Shown here one piece after another: positions 24,880 to 32,923 of a DNA stretch of 64,000 nt. Within the stretch, counting starts at the first letter, position 1. The number at the start of each line of letters is the position of its first letter. A program made the position numbers and the translations under genes. The notes under the pieces are model-generated. The model was not told where the DNA came from and did no database searches. It was given only the letters and a program-made list of their open reading frames with translations. Location of the stretch: NCBI RefSeq assembly GCF_023155275.1, contig NZ_JALMUV010000016.1, forward strand, positions 1 to 64,000. Direction: 5' to 3'. This stretch comes from Streptomyces rhizoryzae (GTDB lineage Bacteria > Actinomycetota > Actinomycetes > Streptomycetales > Streptomycetaceae).

Positions 24880-25872
24880 ATGCGCAAACGCGGCATCAGC
24901 ACCCTGATCTCGGTTACGGTCGCTGTCAGTCTGGGGCTGGCCACCACAGCCGAAGCCGACGCAACGGCAGAATCCTCCGTCATACCGTCGATGGCGAGTG
25001 AGGCCTCGCGCGGCGATGTGTACGTCAGCCCCTCGGGCAAGAAGTCCAACCCCGGGACGGCGTCCCGACCGGTTCGCGACCTCTCGGACGTACGGCGGGT
25101 TCTGAACGCTCGCCGCGCCCATGGCCACATCCGGGTGCTGTTCCGGGGCGGCACCTACAAGCTGGGACAACAGGAATGGAAGGACTACCAGGCCGAAAGC
25201 ATCACGTTCCGGCCGGAATCCGCGAACGCCCCAGTGCGGTTCGACGGACGGAAGGCGCAGAAGTACTGGCTGGTGGTGCGCCCGACCCGGACCAAAATGA
25301 CCCTTACGGGACTTCACGTCGCGGGCTACACCGTCGGCGGGATCTTCCTGCGGGGCGAGGGAACGGCCGACAGCCAGCGGGTCATCGGCGCAACCGTCGA
25401 CCGGATGGTCTTCACTGGTCTCGGTACCGAAACGACAGGCTATGCGGCTGTGCATCTGAACTACGCCAGCAACACCACGGTGCGCGACAGCCAGTTCATC
25501 GGGCTGGCGAACGGGAAGTGCCCGGGGTGCATGCATGCTGTCTACTTCGCCCAGCAGAGCAACGACAACAAAGTCACCGGCCGGAACGGCTTCCTCGCCA
25601 TCTCGGGCGATGCCGTCCGCGCGTCCGACTACAGCAACCGCAATCGGGTGGAGTACGGCTCTGCCTTCGCCATGACCGGTGTCAACGCCGTCTTCTCGGC
25701 CTGGAGGATCCGTGACAGGGATCCCAGGTGCTCTGCCGGCAACGTCTTCGTCACCGACACGGACTGGTACGCAGGCTTCAAGGGGAAGAGGATTCCGGCG
25801 GTCATGAGCGGTCAGGACAAGGAATACGCGGACACCTGTCCGCATCCCCAGGTCACATCCGAACGCCCCTGA
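24880..25872 (+). CDS. Secreted right-handed beta-helix (pectate-lyase-like) protein
   Basis: A 330-residue exported protein. The signal peptide ends near TTAEADA (about residue 27). The mature part begins VYVSPSGKKSNPGTASRPVRDL, the usual opening of parallel beta-helix carbohydrate-active proteins. Short coils with Asn/Ser/Val ladders follow, such as VHLNYASNTTVRDSQFIG and SNDNKVTGRNGFLAISGDAV. Three Cys lie in CPGCM and RCSAG. Catalytic residues of a specific lyase family cannot be assigned, so it may be a lyase, hydrolase or binding protein. AAGGAGA precedes the ATG. Confidence 0.72.
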   Translation: MRKRGISTLISVTVAVSLGLATTAEADATAESSVIPSMASEASRGDVYVSPSGKKSNPGTASRPVRDLSDVRRVLNARRAHGHIRVLFRGGTYKLGQQEWKDYQAESITFRPESANAPVRFDGRKAQKYWLVVRPTRTKMTLTGLHVAGYTVGGIFLRGEGTADSQRVIGATVDRMVFTGLGTETTGYAAVHLNYASNTTVRDSQFIGLANGKCPGCMHAVYFAQQSNDNKVTGRNGFLAISGDAVRASDYSNRNRVEYGSAFAMTGVNAVFSAWRIRDRDPRCSAGNVFVTDTDWYAGFKGKRIPAVMSGQDKEYADTCPHPQVTSERP

Positions 25873-26190
25873 CGCGAGGCACGGGCCGCTTCGGTTGCGT
25901 GTGGCGAGTCCGAAACGGGCACGCGGCAGCGTCATAGCGCCGCTGAGCGAGGGCCATGTTGCTGGGCGTCGACTGGTCGTCCCGGACCGTCTCCGACTCA
26001 GGAAACGCACGGAGACTGAGTTCGCGCAATACCCGGCTCTGCCGCTCCACCGCTTCCGCGACGGCCGGGTTTATCCAGTGGCGCCGAGGGTTCCGCCGCC
26101 GGGCCCGGAGCACCCGCCCGAAGCTGAATGGCAGCCCTACGCCAGCACCTGGCGAAGCGCTACTGGCCGCAGGGCGGGTTCCTTACGCGG

Positions 26191-26284
26191 CCTCGTACTG
26201 GTGGGCTCTCGTATTCAACTGTCGCCAGTTCCCGAGGTCCCCAGCCGGCTTGTGACCGTGCGTGATTCCCGAGGCATATCGACT
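26191..26284. repeat. Direct repeat A, copy of the integrase-2 gene 3' end
   Basis: About 94 bases match 26978-27073 in the same orientation at roughly 80 percent by eye. The shared core is CTGGTGGGCTCTCG, followed further along by TGTGACCGTG/GGTGACCGTG and ATATCGACT/GTATCGACT. Copy B is the 3' end of the second integrase gene, so copy A is a fragment of a similar gene. The two copies bracket the small gene at about 26375-26906. Confidence 0.6.
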
Positions 26285-26299
26285 GGGCCTGCTCGACGG

Positions 26300-26358
<59 letters not shown>

Positions 26359-26374
26359 GGGGGGTGGTTGTGGT

Positions 26375-26906
26375 TGCTGTGAACCCGCTGCGAACGGAGC
26401 AACGCCTCGTGCTTCATTCGAAGCCCTTGCCCCACTTTGTCGCTCCGGGGTGGAAGCGCTTCTTGTCGCAGATACGCCCCCACCAACTCCTGGGACTCAC
26501 GCGCAAGGTGTTCGATCCAATCCGTGAACCACATGATGTCCCTGTAGGAAGCCCAGTTAGCGGTCATGTCCAGGGTCTCTTTGACGCGCTGTCGTAGCTC
26601 TGCCGAGGGCATACGTAGAAGGGCTGACTCGGCGCGTTCTGCATGTCGACGCAGCTCTCGGTGCCATTCGAGACCGTTGCCGCCAGGTCCCATGTCGTAA
26701 GGAGCGTCGTGCGACTTCTGCTGGATGGCGAACAGCTCAGTCAGGAGTGCCTCGGCCGCGACTTTGGTTAGTTCACCTTGCTGTTGGTCCCGAGCAGTCT
26801 TCGCTTGATGGCGCTGAGTGGCGATCGTCGTCCAAACGGAGGCCCCTGCTCCAATGCCAGTTCCGATCAGCCCCGACAACGCTGCCATCCACACCGATGC
26901 GTCCAT
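26375..26906 (-). CDS. Membrane-anchored helical protein of unknown function (3' end uncertain)
   Basis: The N-terminus has one membrane segment (MDASVWMAALSGLIGTGIGA). A long charged helical domain follows: QRHQAKTARDQQQGELTKVA, EWHRELRRHAERAESALLRM, RVKETLDMTANWASYRDIMW. It probably has the helix inside the membrane and the coil in the cytoplasm. The reading frame runs into the G homopolymer and would encode about 20 consecutive prolines and then junk to 26160. I give only the credible part; the true stop is lost or mis-sequenced. It lies directly downstream of the integrase operon and between two direct repeats. Function unknown. Confidence 0.55.
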
Positions 26907-26977
26907 GGCTGCATCATGCCCAGAGCCCGGGACTTGTGGAGAGTGATCTCCGTAAGTCCCAGGCTTGCCGTCATCGG

Positions 26978-27073
26978 CCTTGGTGCTGGTGGGCTCTCGC
27001 GTTCAGCTGTCGATGGTTCCCCGAGGAATCCAGCCCGCTGGTGACCGTGTGTGATCCCCGGGGGCGTATCGAC
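26978..27073. repeat. Direct repeat B, within the 3' end of the integrase-2 gene
   Basis: Counterpart of the repeat at 26191-26284. On the minus strand it encodes the end of the second integrase (SRYAPGDHTRSPAGW in the repaired frame). Together the two copies flank the membrane-anchored helical gene. Confidence 0.6.
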
Positions 27074-28543
27074 TCCATGTTCCGCCGGTCTCGTTGCGGA
27101 GCCGGGTGGTGGTCTTGTCGTGGTAGCCGAGGGCGTCTGCGACGACGGGGGCGGGTAGTTCGAGCAGTTGCTGTCGGATGGCAGCACCGCGGGCGGCTGC
27201 GACAGGAACACCAGCCTTGTTGAGGAGTCCGGACAGGTGGTCGGGACGGAACGGCTGGCCCGCGCGGCGGCCGGGAAGAGCCAGCGGGAGTCCGGGTTGG
27301 TGGCGGTGTCCATGTTGTCGCGGTTCGCGAGGTGCTCCAGCAGCAGGGAGTCGACCGGAGCGGGGACGGGTGAGGGCGGTTCCCTGAGTCGTAGGAGTAT
27401 GGCGCCTCCGTCGCAGAGCACATCGTCGACAGTGAGCCGGACGACCTTGCTCAAAGGCTGTGCGTAGAGGAGCACGATGACGCCGGCGGCGCGTAGGAAC
27501 ATCGGTATCTCCGTGTCGGCCAGCAGCCGCCCCAGGGCGTCCAGACGCTCGTCCTCGCTCAGCGGGGCTCGTCGGGTCGCCTTCATCGCGGGTATGGAAA
27601 GGGAGCGTCGGCAACGGCGGCTCTGCATGGCCCAGTTGAGGAAGGCCCTCAAACAAGTGCGGCCGTGCTCGCTGTTCCCGGCCCACCAGGCGTCGATGTC
27701 GATCTGGGAGCAGGACGCGAGGGTGGTGTTCCGCTCGCCGAGCCACTTGAGGAAGGAAGTCGCGTGCTTGACCTGATCGGCGGCGAAGCGGCGGACGCTC
27801 GGTGTGATGTGGCTCTGCTCGGCGCGGGCCCGCAGCCGGGGCAGGACACGCCAGGTCGCGAAGAGCCGGATCGTTTTGACGTGCTCGGAGTCCTCGATAT
27901 CGGCCAGATGGCCGTGAAGCCAGCGTTGGAAGGAACAGATGTACTTGTCGACCGCGGGCAGAACCCCGCTTGCCATCAGGAGTTCTTCGAGGTGAGCCGC
28001 TGACCGCCAGGGCTGGAGTTCGTGGAAGGCGTCGTGGGTCAGCGGGATCTGGCCGAGGCCGAGCTGCCGCAGCCTCTGCGAGGCGTTTCCCGGCTGGTCG
28101 CGACGCAGGGCCAGCCAGGCCAGTCCGCTGCTGGGCTTGTCCATCGCTACCAGCAGGTCGAACAGCGTGACCAGCTCGGGACATACCCGGCCTCTGCCGT
28201 CGTCGAGGAGGGCGATGAGCCGGTCCGAGAGTGTGCAGCGTTCGCAGAGCCGTCCACCCAGGAGCTTTCCCTCGAAGCCGCAGCGTGAGCAGTCGAAGGA
28301 CTGGGAGAAGCCGGCGCAGGTCGTGCAGATCGCGGCGCCGTCGCCGGGGCGGAGTCCGGGAAGAGCGCGTTCCTGGCCGCATCCCGGGCAGGTGCCCCGT
28401 GTCCGAACCGCGCGGTCCGAGCAGGTCCGGCAGACGTATCCGTCCGGCCAGGTGCCGGCCTTGTGCCTGCGGCGGCCGCAGCGGCAGCACTCGGCTATGA
28501 ACCAGCGTTCGTACTGCTCATCGGTGGCGTAGGAGCGGGTCAT
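27003..28543 (-). pseudogene. Zinc-ribbon tyrosine recombinase (integrase 2), frameshifted
   Basis: The N-terminal 90 residues contain several CxxC knuckles (CCRCGRRRHKAG, CRTCSDRAVRTRGTCPGCGQ, CTTCAG, DCSRCG). A core-binding-like helical region follows, then the catalytic half (VIVLLYAQPLSKVVRLTVDD). At about 27271-27276 one G is missing relative to the expected reading. The first frame goes out of register after DSRWLFP, while the other frame continues RPDHLSGLLNKAGVPV, DALGYHDKTTTRL and GGTWSRYAPGDH with the C-terminal His and Tyr. The start overlaps the XRE stop by four bases. It may be inactive, or the indel may be a sequencing error. Confidence 0.75.
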
Positions 28544-28875
28544 GCGTCGGGCAGGATGCGGGCGGCGCGGGGTCGCAGCTTCGCGACGTTCGCGGGCGGG
28601 GCGGGAAGGTCTCCGGTGGCGGTCTTGCGGACCCCGGCGTTCTCGGCGGTGGTGGCCACCAGGTCAGCCGGGGTGCAGGACAGGATGTCGCAGAGCGCGG
28701 CCATGACCTGCAACGACAAGCGTTCTGGGGTGCCGGAGACCAGGCGGTGGACCTGGGAGGCGGACAGGTCGATGCCGCGTTCGCGCAGCAGAGGCACCAG
28801 TTCGGTGGCCGTGAAGATCTGGTGCTGAGCCATGACCTCGCGCAGCCGCCACGTGTATCCGACCTTGCGTTTCAT
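28540..28875 (-). CDS. XRE/Cro-type small helix-turn-helix regulator
   Basis: A 111-residue protein with a Cro/CI HTH in residues 8-75: GYTWRLREVMAQHQIFTATE, LLRERGIDLSASQVHRLVSG, ERLSLQVMAALCDILSCTPADL. A short Pro/Ala-rich basic tail follows. It sits between two tyrosine recombinase genes and overlaps each by four bases, so all three are translated as one coupled unit. It may control the operon through the repeats upstream of integrase 1 or act as a recombination accessory factor. Confidence 0.85.
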   Translation of the reverse strand: MKRKVGYTWRLREVMAQHQIFTATELVPLLRERGIDLSASQVHRLVSGTPERLSLQVMAALCDILSCTPADLVATTAENAGVRKTATGDLPAPPANVAKLRPRAARILPDA

Positions 28876-30023
28876 GCTTGCCTCCCGGCCTGGGTCTGGA
28901 GGGCCGCGGCGATGGTGGAGTCCAGGTGGCGTCGCAGGGTACGGATGCGGAAGTCCGAGGACGCGCAGGTGTAAAGCGAGGTGGTGCTGGCGTGCTCGTG
29001 GCCAACCTGTTCCTGGACGAAGCGCGGGTCCCAGCCGTCCTCGATCAGGTGAGTGACGTAGGACCTGCGGAAGGCGTGGAAGTCGAGTCCGTCGTCCAGG
29101 CCCAGGGCCTTGCGGTAGGCGATGAAGCGGGAGTTGAGTCGCTGGCAGCCGATCCGCAGGCCGCGTTCGGAGGGCCAGGCCGCCGGGTTGTTGTCGGTGC
29201 CGAACAGCGGGCGGACCTCGGTGAACCACTCGTCCAGGACGTCCGGGGTCCAGTCCCACACGGTCAGCACTCCGCGGCGCTTGGGCGGCGATCCCTTCTT
29301 GGCCTTGCCGAACCGCACCTGGCATCGGCCGTACTCGCCGAACTCGCCGCCGTACGGGTTCCGGCCGAAGTCGGCGGCGTCCAGCATCCGCGTCTCGTTG
29401 CGCCGCAGCCCGTAGGCGTAGGCAGTCTTGAACAGGGTCGCGTCGCGGAAGGCAGGCAGCCAGCCCTTGCGGCCGAAGGCCCGGATGCGGGCGACCTCGT
29501 CGTCGCAATGCGCGAAGAAGGCATGCAGTTCGGCCTTGGTGAACGCGCGCTTCTTCGCGTCCGCCTCGTTGTCCTGGACATGCACTGCGGTGTTCCACTC
29601 GTGCACCACCTGCACCGGGTGGGTGCCGAACCGCTCTTCGCAGGTCGCCGTCCACTCGTAGAGCGGATCGGTGATGAAGTGGCAGAACGCTCGCACGGCT
29701 TCGGAGTACGAGCGGATCGTCGAGCGCTTCAGGTCCCGCAGTGAGCGCAGGTCGCCGAGCCACTCGTCGACCATCGCCGGCGTCCAGTGCCAGGGATAGG
29801 TGTTCACGTAGGCCGCGAACGCCTTGACCGTGTTCTCCCGGCCCTCCACCGTCGTGCGGGCGAGATTCCGCGCGAGCTGCTGGTTGGCGAACCAGGTCAG
29901 CATCGCCGCGAAGACCTGCTCTTCCGGCCGCAGCAACGCGACCCCGTCGACCAGGGGCAGCCTCGCCACCCCCGGTATCGACCCGTTGAACCCCACCGCT
30001 TCACCACTCTCCGTGACTCGCAT
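28872..30023 (-). CDS. Tyrosine-type site-specific recombinase (integrase 1)
   Basis: A 383-residue integrase. The SAM-like N-terminal core-binding domain occupies about residues 35-140 (WFANQQLARNLARTTVEGRE, then WTPAMVDEWLGDLRSLRDLK). The catalytic domain has the first Arg in YGLRRNETRMLD. The C-terminal box gives His316, Arg319, His342 and Tyr351 (HAFRRSYVTHLI, VQEQVGHEHASTTSLY). All catalytic residues are present, so it should be active. It is the first gene of the integrase-XRE-integrase operon. The start ATG is embedded in a GACTCGCAT repeat. Confidence 0.92.
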   Translation of the reverse strand: MRVTESGEAVGFNGSIPGVARLPLVDGVALLRPEEQVFAAMLTWFANQQLARNLARTTVEGRENTVKAFAAYVNTYPWHWTPAMVDEWLGDLRSLRDLKRSTIRSYSEAVRAFCHFITDPLYEWTATCEERFGTHPVQVVHEWNTAVHVQDNEADAKKRAFTKAELHAFFAHCDDEVARIRAFGRKGWLPAFRDATLFKTAYAYGLRRNETRMLDAADFGRNPYGGEFGEYGRCQVRFGKAKKGSPPKRRGVLTVWDWTPDVLDEWFTEVRPLFGTDNNPAAWPSERGLRIGCQRLNSRFIAYRKALGLDDGLDFHAFRRSYVTHLIEDGWDPRFVQEQVGHEHASTTSLYTCASSDFRIRTLRRHLDSTIAAALQTQAGRQA

Positions 30024-30093
30024 TAGATGCGAGAAAACCGCATCCTATGCGAGTCGCTAGAAGAGCCCCAGGTCAGCCCCCTGTGCGAGTCGC
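30015..30093. promoter_or_regulatory. Cluster of GCGAGTC repeats at the integrase start
   Basis: GACTCGCAT (30015-30023, including the integrase start codon) faces ATGCGAGTC (30047-30055) as a 9-base inverted pair. A partial copy ATGCGAG lies between them at 30027-30033, and a further TGCGAGTCGC lies at about 30084-30093. Such an array could bind the XRE protein, be core/arm sites for the recombinases, or mark the element end. Confidence 0.5.
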
Positions 30094-30594
30094 CGTGGAG
30101 CCCGGCGGACGGATATCGTCACCGCCAGGAACCGCACTCAAATCCGCACAGCCGCAACGCGGTTGCCTTCTCTGCCCGGGCAGATTCGCCGACTGTCGCG
30201 TGTTCGCATCCGATGCAATTGGCAGCGGTTGGAACAACGGAACAGCCGTTAGCGCCAAGCACTTGATCTTGGTCGCTTCGCCCAAGACGTCAAGTTGGGA
30301 GATCGCCCTCCGCTGGCCACGTCGGCAGGGTCTGGTCATTCGACTGGCCCGAATATGCCACAGGCGTAATCGATCTGGCTGCAAGCCACCGCCCTCCAGG
30401 GGGCGGGCCGCCGAGATTGCATCCCTGGTCAGGGCCAATGCGCCGCGCAACCGTCGATTCGCGCCTGTCCGGATCACTGGGCAACCTGCCCGGCGAGCCC
30501 TCGTGCCCCCAGCCGCCGTACTGCTAAGACAGTGTGCCGTCGGCACATCCACCCGACGAAGGCATCACCCGTTTCCAAGGGGGAATATCCGATC
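30024..30594. other. Gene-poor stretch between the integrase operon and a PG-binding protein
   Basis: About 570 bases with no frame that looks coding. The first 70 bases hold the GCGAGTC repeats. The remainder has lower GC than the window average and no hairpin or tRNA that I can recognise. It may contain the outer end of the integrase-bearing element. Confidence 0.5.
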
Positions 30595-30957
30595 ATGCTC
30601 AACCGTCGCAAGATATTCACTGCTGTCGCCGCCGCCGCCATGGTGGCCGGACTCTCGGTCGGCACCGCCGCCGCCTCCCCGGCGCTCGGCAACCAGCAGC
30701 ACTCCGAGTACACGGCCGCCGGCAGCTGCAACTACTACAGCGGCACCGCCCTCACCGTGCGTGGGGACACGGGGCCACGGGTCAAGGAAGTCCAGTGCCT
30801 GCTGATCTCCTGGGGCTACAATGTCGGTCCTGACGGAGTCGACGGCAAGTTCGGTGCCAACACGGAGGCGGCCGTCCGGCAGTTCCAGGGCTGGTTCGGC
30901 GGCCTGACCGTGGACGGCAAGGTGGGCACCAACACCTGGCGCGCCCTGCGCAGCTGA
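30595..30957 (+). CDS. Secreted peptidoglycan-binding domain protein
   Basis: A 120-residue exported protein. A signal peptide (MLNRRKIFTAVAAAAMVAGL) cleaves after AAASP. It is followed by one PG_binding_1 domain at about residues 50-118: LTVRGDTGPRVKEVQCLLIS, VDGKFGANTEAAVRQFQ, LTVDGKVGTNTWRALRS. There is no catalytic domain, so it is probably a cell-wall binding or inhibitor-like protein. The ATG at 30595 is chosen because it begins the signal peptide; the frame extends 21 codons upstream without sense. A strong hairpin terminator follows the stop. Confidence 0.88.
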   Translation: MLNRRKIFTAVAAAAMVAGLSVGTAAASPALGNQQHSEYTAAGSCNYYSGTALTVRGDTGPRVKEVQCLLISWGYNVGPDGVDGKFGANTEAAVRQFQGWFGGLTVDGKVGTNTWRALRS

Positions 30958-30963
30958 TCCGAT

Positions 30964-31005
30964 GTGCGGGGCTCCGGCGCGACAAGGCGGGAGCCCCGCA
31001 CCTTT
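30964..31005 (+). terminator. Strong hairpin terminator
   Basis: A perfect 12-base stem, GTGCGGGGCTCC pairing with GGAGCCCCGCAC, with a 14-base loop and CCTTT after it. It begins six bases after the stop of the PG-binding protein gene. Confidence 0.85.
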
Positions 31006-31347
31006 CCACCGGCCATGTACGGGAAGGGCGGTGCCGTCCGTGCTGGTCAACGACCGACCCCGCTTCTGCGTCCCGGTGTGACCTTCCCCGGTCGGCCGGG
31101 CGTACGGTTGGAGACATGGCCGGGCAGGTGCGCCGCTGCGCGTACGGCACGCGGCGGACGGTACCGACGCCCCGCACCCCGCCAACGATCTTTCCCGAAA
31201 GCCCCACGCACAGTGGATCACCTGTGGTAGCCGCCCAAGATCAAGTTCTTAGCGCTAACCGCTGTACCGATGCTCCCCAAGGCCGAGTACCGCCTGCATG
31301 GGCGGCCGCTGGCCCGCCGGAGGACTGACGCACCAGGGGTTGAGCGG
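31006..31347. other. Intergenic stretch without a recognisable gene
   Basis: About 340 bases between the terminator and the end of the methyltransferase gene. Short open frames here are GC-rich shadows without ribosome sites. I see no repeat or RNA structure. Confidence 0.4.
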
Positions 31348-32493
31348 TCAGGCGGCCCGCTCCCCCGCGGGCACCTCGCGGTGGCCCCAGCGCGGTCCGG
31401 TCTCGGGGTCGTACGCCCACAGGTATTGGGCGTCCGGGGTGCGGGTCATGCCGATGTCCCACAGCGCCGGGGCCCCGGCTGCCTGCCACTCCTGCCGGCC
31501 GGCGGCCAGTTCGTCGGCCAGGCGCCGCGGGCCGCCTTGCCACGCGGTCGCCGGGCCGCCTTCGGTCGCGATCCGTGCCCACGAGGACCGGCCATCGTGC
31601 GCCCAGGCGGCCAGACCACCCTCCGTCGCCGCGGTGCGGACCTCGATGTCGGGCCGGATCACCCGCAGCGCGAACAGCCCGTTGGCGTCCTCGTGGAGTG
31701 CCGCGACGTCCAGATCGACGCGCGTTTGCGCGGTGACCGGATGCTCGTCGTGCACCTGCTCCCAGGTACGGGATTGAGTGCCGCGGGCGGGCATGAACAT
31801 GGCCAGCCCTTGGATCCATCCGCTCGCGGACCGGCCGTCGGGGGCAACCGTCAGGGCGACGTGCCCGAGCCGGCCCCAAGGGGTGACGATGCGGCCGCCG
31901 GGGCGGGTCTGCTCGACCCAGGCCCACGGCACGGTCTCGACGGCGTAGGTGGAGATAATCCGGTCGTACGGGCCGCGGTCCGGCGCGCCGACGGCGCCGT
32001 CGCCGACGCGCACTTCGACGCCGCCGCCGGTCGCGGTCAGGTTGGTGACGGCGGCCTCGGCCAGGTGGGGGTCGTACTCCACGCTGACGACCCGGCCGGG
32101 ACCGGCCCGCTCCGCGAGGAGCCGGGCGTTGCGGCCGGTCGCGGTGCCCAGCTCCAGGGTGGTGTGGCCGGGCTCCAGGTCCAGCGCGTCGAGCATGTCC
32201 GCGACGATCGACTCGCAACTCAGGCTGGAGGTGGGCATCCCGTCGATGACCTGGGTGACGGTGGACTCGTACGGCCCGGCGTAGAGCAGACGGGCCCACG
32301 CCTCGGGATCAGCGCCGCGGTCAAAGGCCACGTACTCGTCGCGACCGTTCCACGACCACAAGCGCGTCGGTGCGAACCGATGCCGGGGGTGGGTCTCCGC
32401 GGCGCGGCGGACCCAGGGGGAGTCCGCCGGCCACAGCCCCAGCTCCGCCATGGCGCGTGCCAGTTCGTCCTGGAGCACGGAGAGATCTTCCAT
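31348..32493 (-). CDS. PIMT-like (protein L-isoaspartyl) O-methyltransferase with extra C-terminal domain
   Basis: A 381-residue class I methyltransferase of the PIMT group. The PIMT-specific segment before motif I reads IDGMPTSSLSCESIVADMLD, then motif I LELGTATGRNARLLAE. YDPHLAEAAV, DRIISTYAVETVP and the domain-closing PWGRLGHVALTV follow. About 130 further residues (WEQVHDEHPVTAQTRVDLDV, RLADELAAGRQEWQAAGAP) extend beyond ordinary repair PIMTs, as in those that act on RiPP precursors. The ATG at 32493 is chosen because it overlaps (TGATG) the stop of a 37-residue ORF with its own GGAG site. The longer reading from 32673 would run through that ORF in another frame. Confidence 0.82.
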   Translation of the reverse strand: MEDLSVLQDELARAMAELGLWPADSPWVRRAAETHPRHRFAPTRLWSWNGRDEYVAFDRGADPEAWARLLYAGPYESTVTQVIDGMPTSSLSCESIVADMLDALDLEPGHTTLELGTATGRNARLLAERAGPGRVVSVEYDPHLAEAAVTNLTATGGGVEVRVGDGAVGAPDRGPYDRIISTYAVETVPWAWVEQTRPGGRIVTPWGRLGHVALTVAPDGRSASGWIQGLAMFMPARGTQSRTWEQVHDEHPVTAQTRVDLDVAALHEDANGLFALRVIRPDIEVRTAATEGGLAAWAHDGRSSWARIATEGGPATAWQGGPRRLADELAAGRQEWQAAGAPALWDIGMTRTPDAQYLWAYDPETGPRWGHREVPAGERAA

Positions 32494-32606
32494 CACTTCC
32501 GGCGCTTCCCTGACGGCGGAGGCTGCGGTGGCAGCTGCCCGTCCGAATTCCCGGGCGGCGGTTGCCCTTCCGACAGCGGCTTCTCCGGCTTCTTGTGCTC
32601 GGCCAC
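32493..32606 (-). CDS. 37-residue peptide, candidate RiPP precursor coupled to the methyltransferase
   Basis: A small ORF with a GTG start, GAGGAG ribosome site 5 bases upstream, and a TGA that overlaps the methyltransferase ATG as TGATG. The peptide opens AEHKKPEKPLSEG, has a Pro-rich centre with PPPGNSDGQLPP, and ends PPSGKRRK. It contains one Asp (residue 22), directly followed by Gly, the sequence most prone to aspartimide formation. It has no Cys, Trp or Tyr and no signal peptide. The coupling and the lone Asp-Gly resemble imiditide precursors, which need only a PIMT-like enzyme. An alternative is a simple translational-coupling leader. Confidence 0.6.
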   Translation of the reverse strand: MAEHKKPEKPLSEGQPPPGNSDGQLPPQPPPSGKRRK

Positions 32607-32923
32607 GAGGCTCCTCTCTCGCGGTATCTACGCTCGGCTGCCATGGTGGCGCCCCGACGGCCCGCGCCACCACAGTCCTACTGCCTGTGGCCAGAATGCG
32701 CCCCGTCCTGGCCGGGGGCTGCTTGCGGGCATGTGTGCGGTTCTGTCAGGCGGTCATACCCGCGGCCGCCACCAGCTCGCGCACACCGGCTGCTCCGCGC
32801 GAGAGCCCGACAGGTGTGGTCACCGACCATAGAGTCTGGGAGGAGTGAGTGGACGCCGTTTGCAGAAGGTGCAAGCGGGTCCGCCGAAGGACTACCGCAC
32901 TGGGCCTGCGGGTTCCTCTTCCT
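32607..32923. other. Intergenic stretch upstream of the peptide-methyltransferase pair
   Basis: Roughly 315 bases containing the promoter side of the peptide-methyltransferase operon and the 3' side of the HAD gene. No ORF with a ribosome site is visible. No ATP-grasp, lanthionine synthetase or transporter gene lies here. Confidence 0.4.

Noticed and set aside
30015-30093. CRISPR-like array
   Set aside because: The repeats are only 7-9 bases, in mixed orientation and without uniform spacers; they fit operator or recombination sites.
32493-32606. FxLD-type lanthipeptide precursor
   Set aside because: The peptide has no Cys, no FxLD motif and no lanthionine synthetase nearby; only the PIMT link remains.
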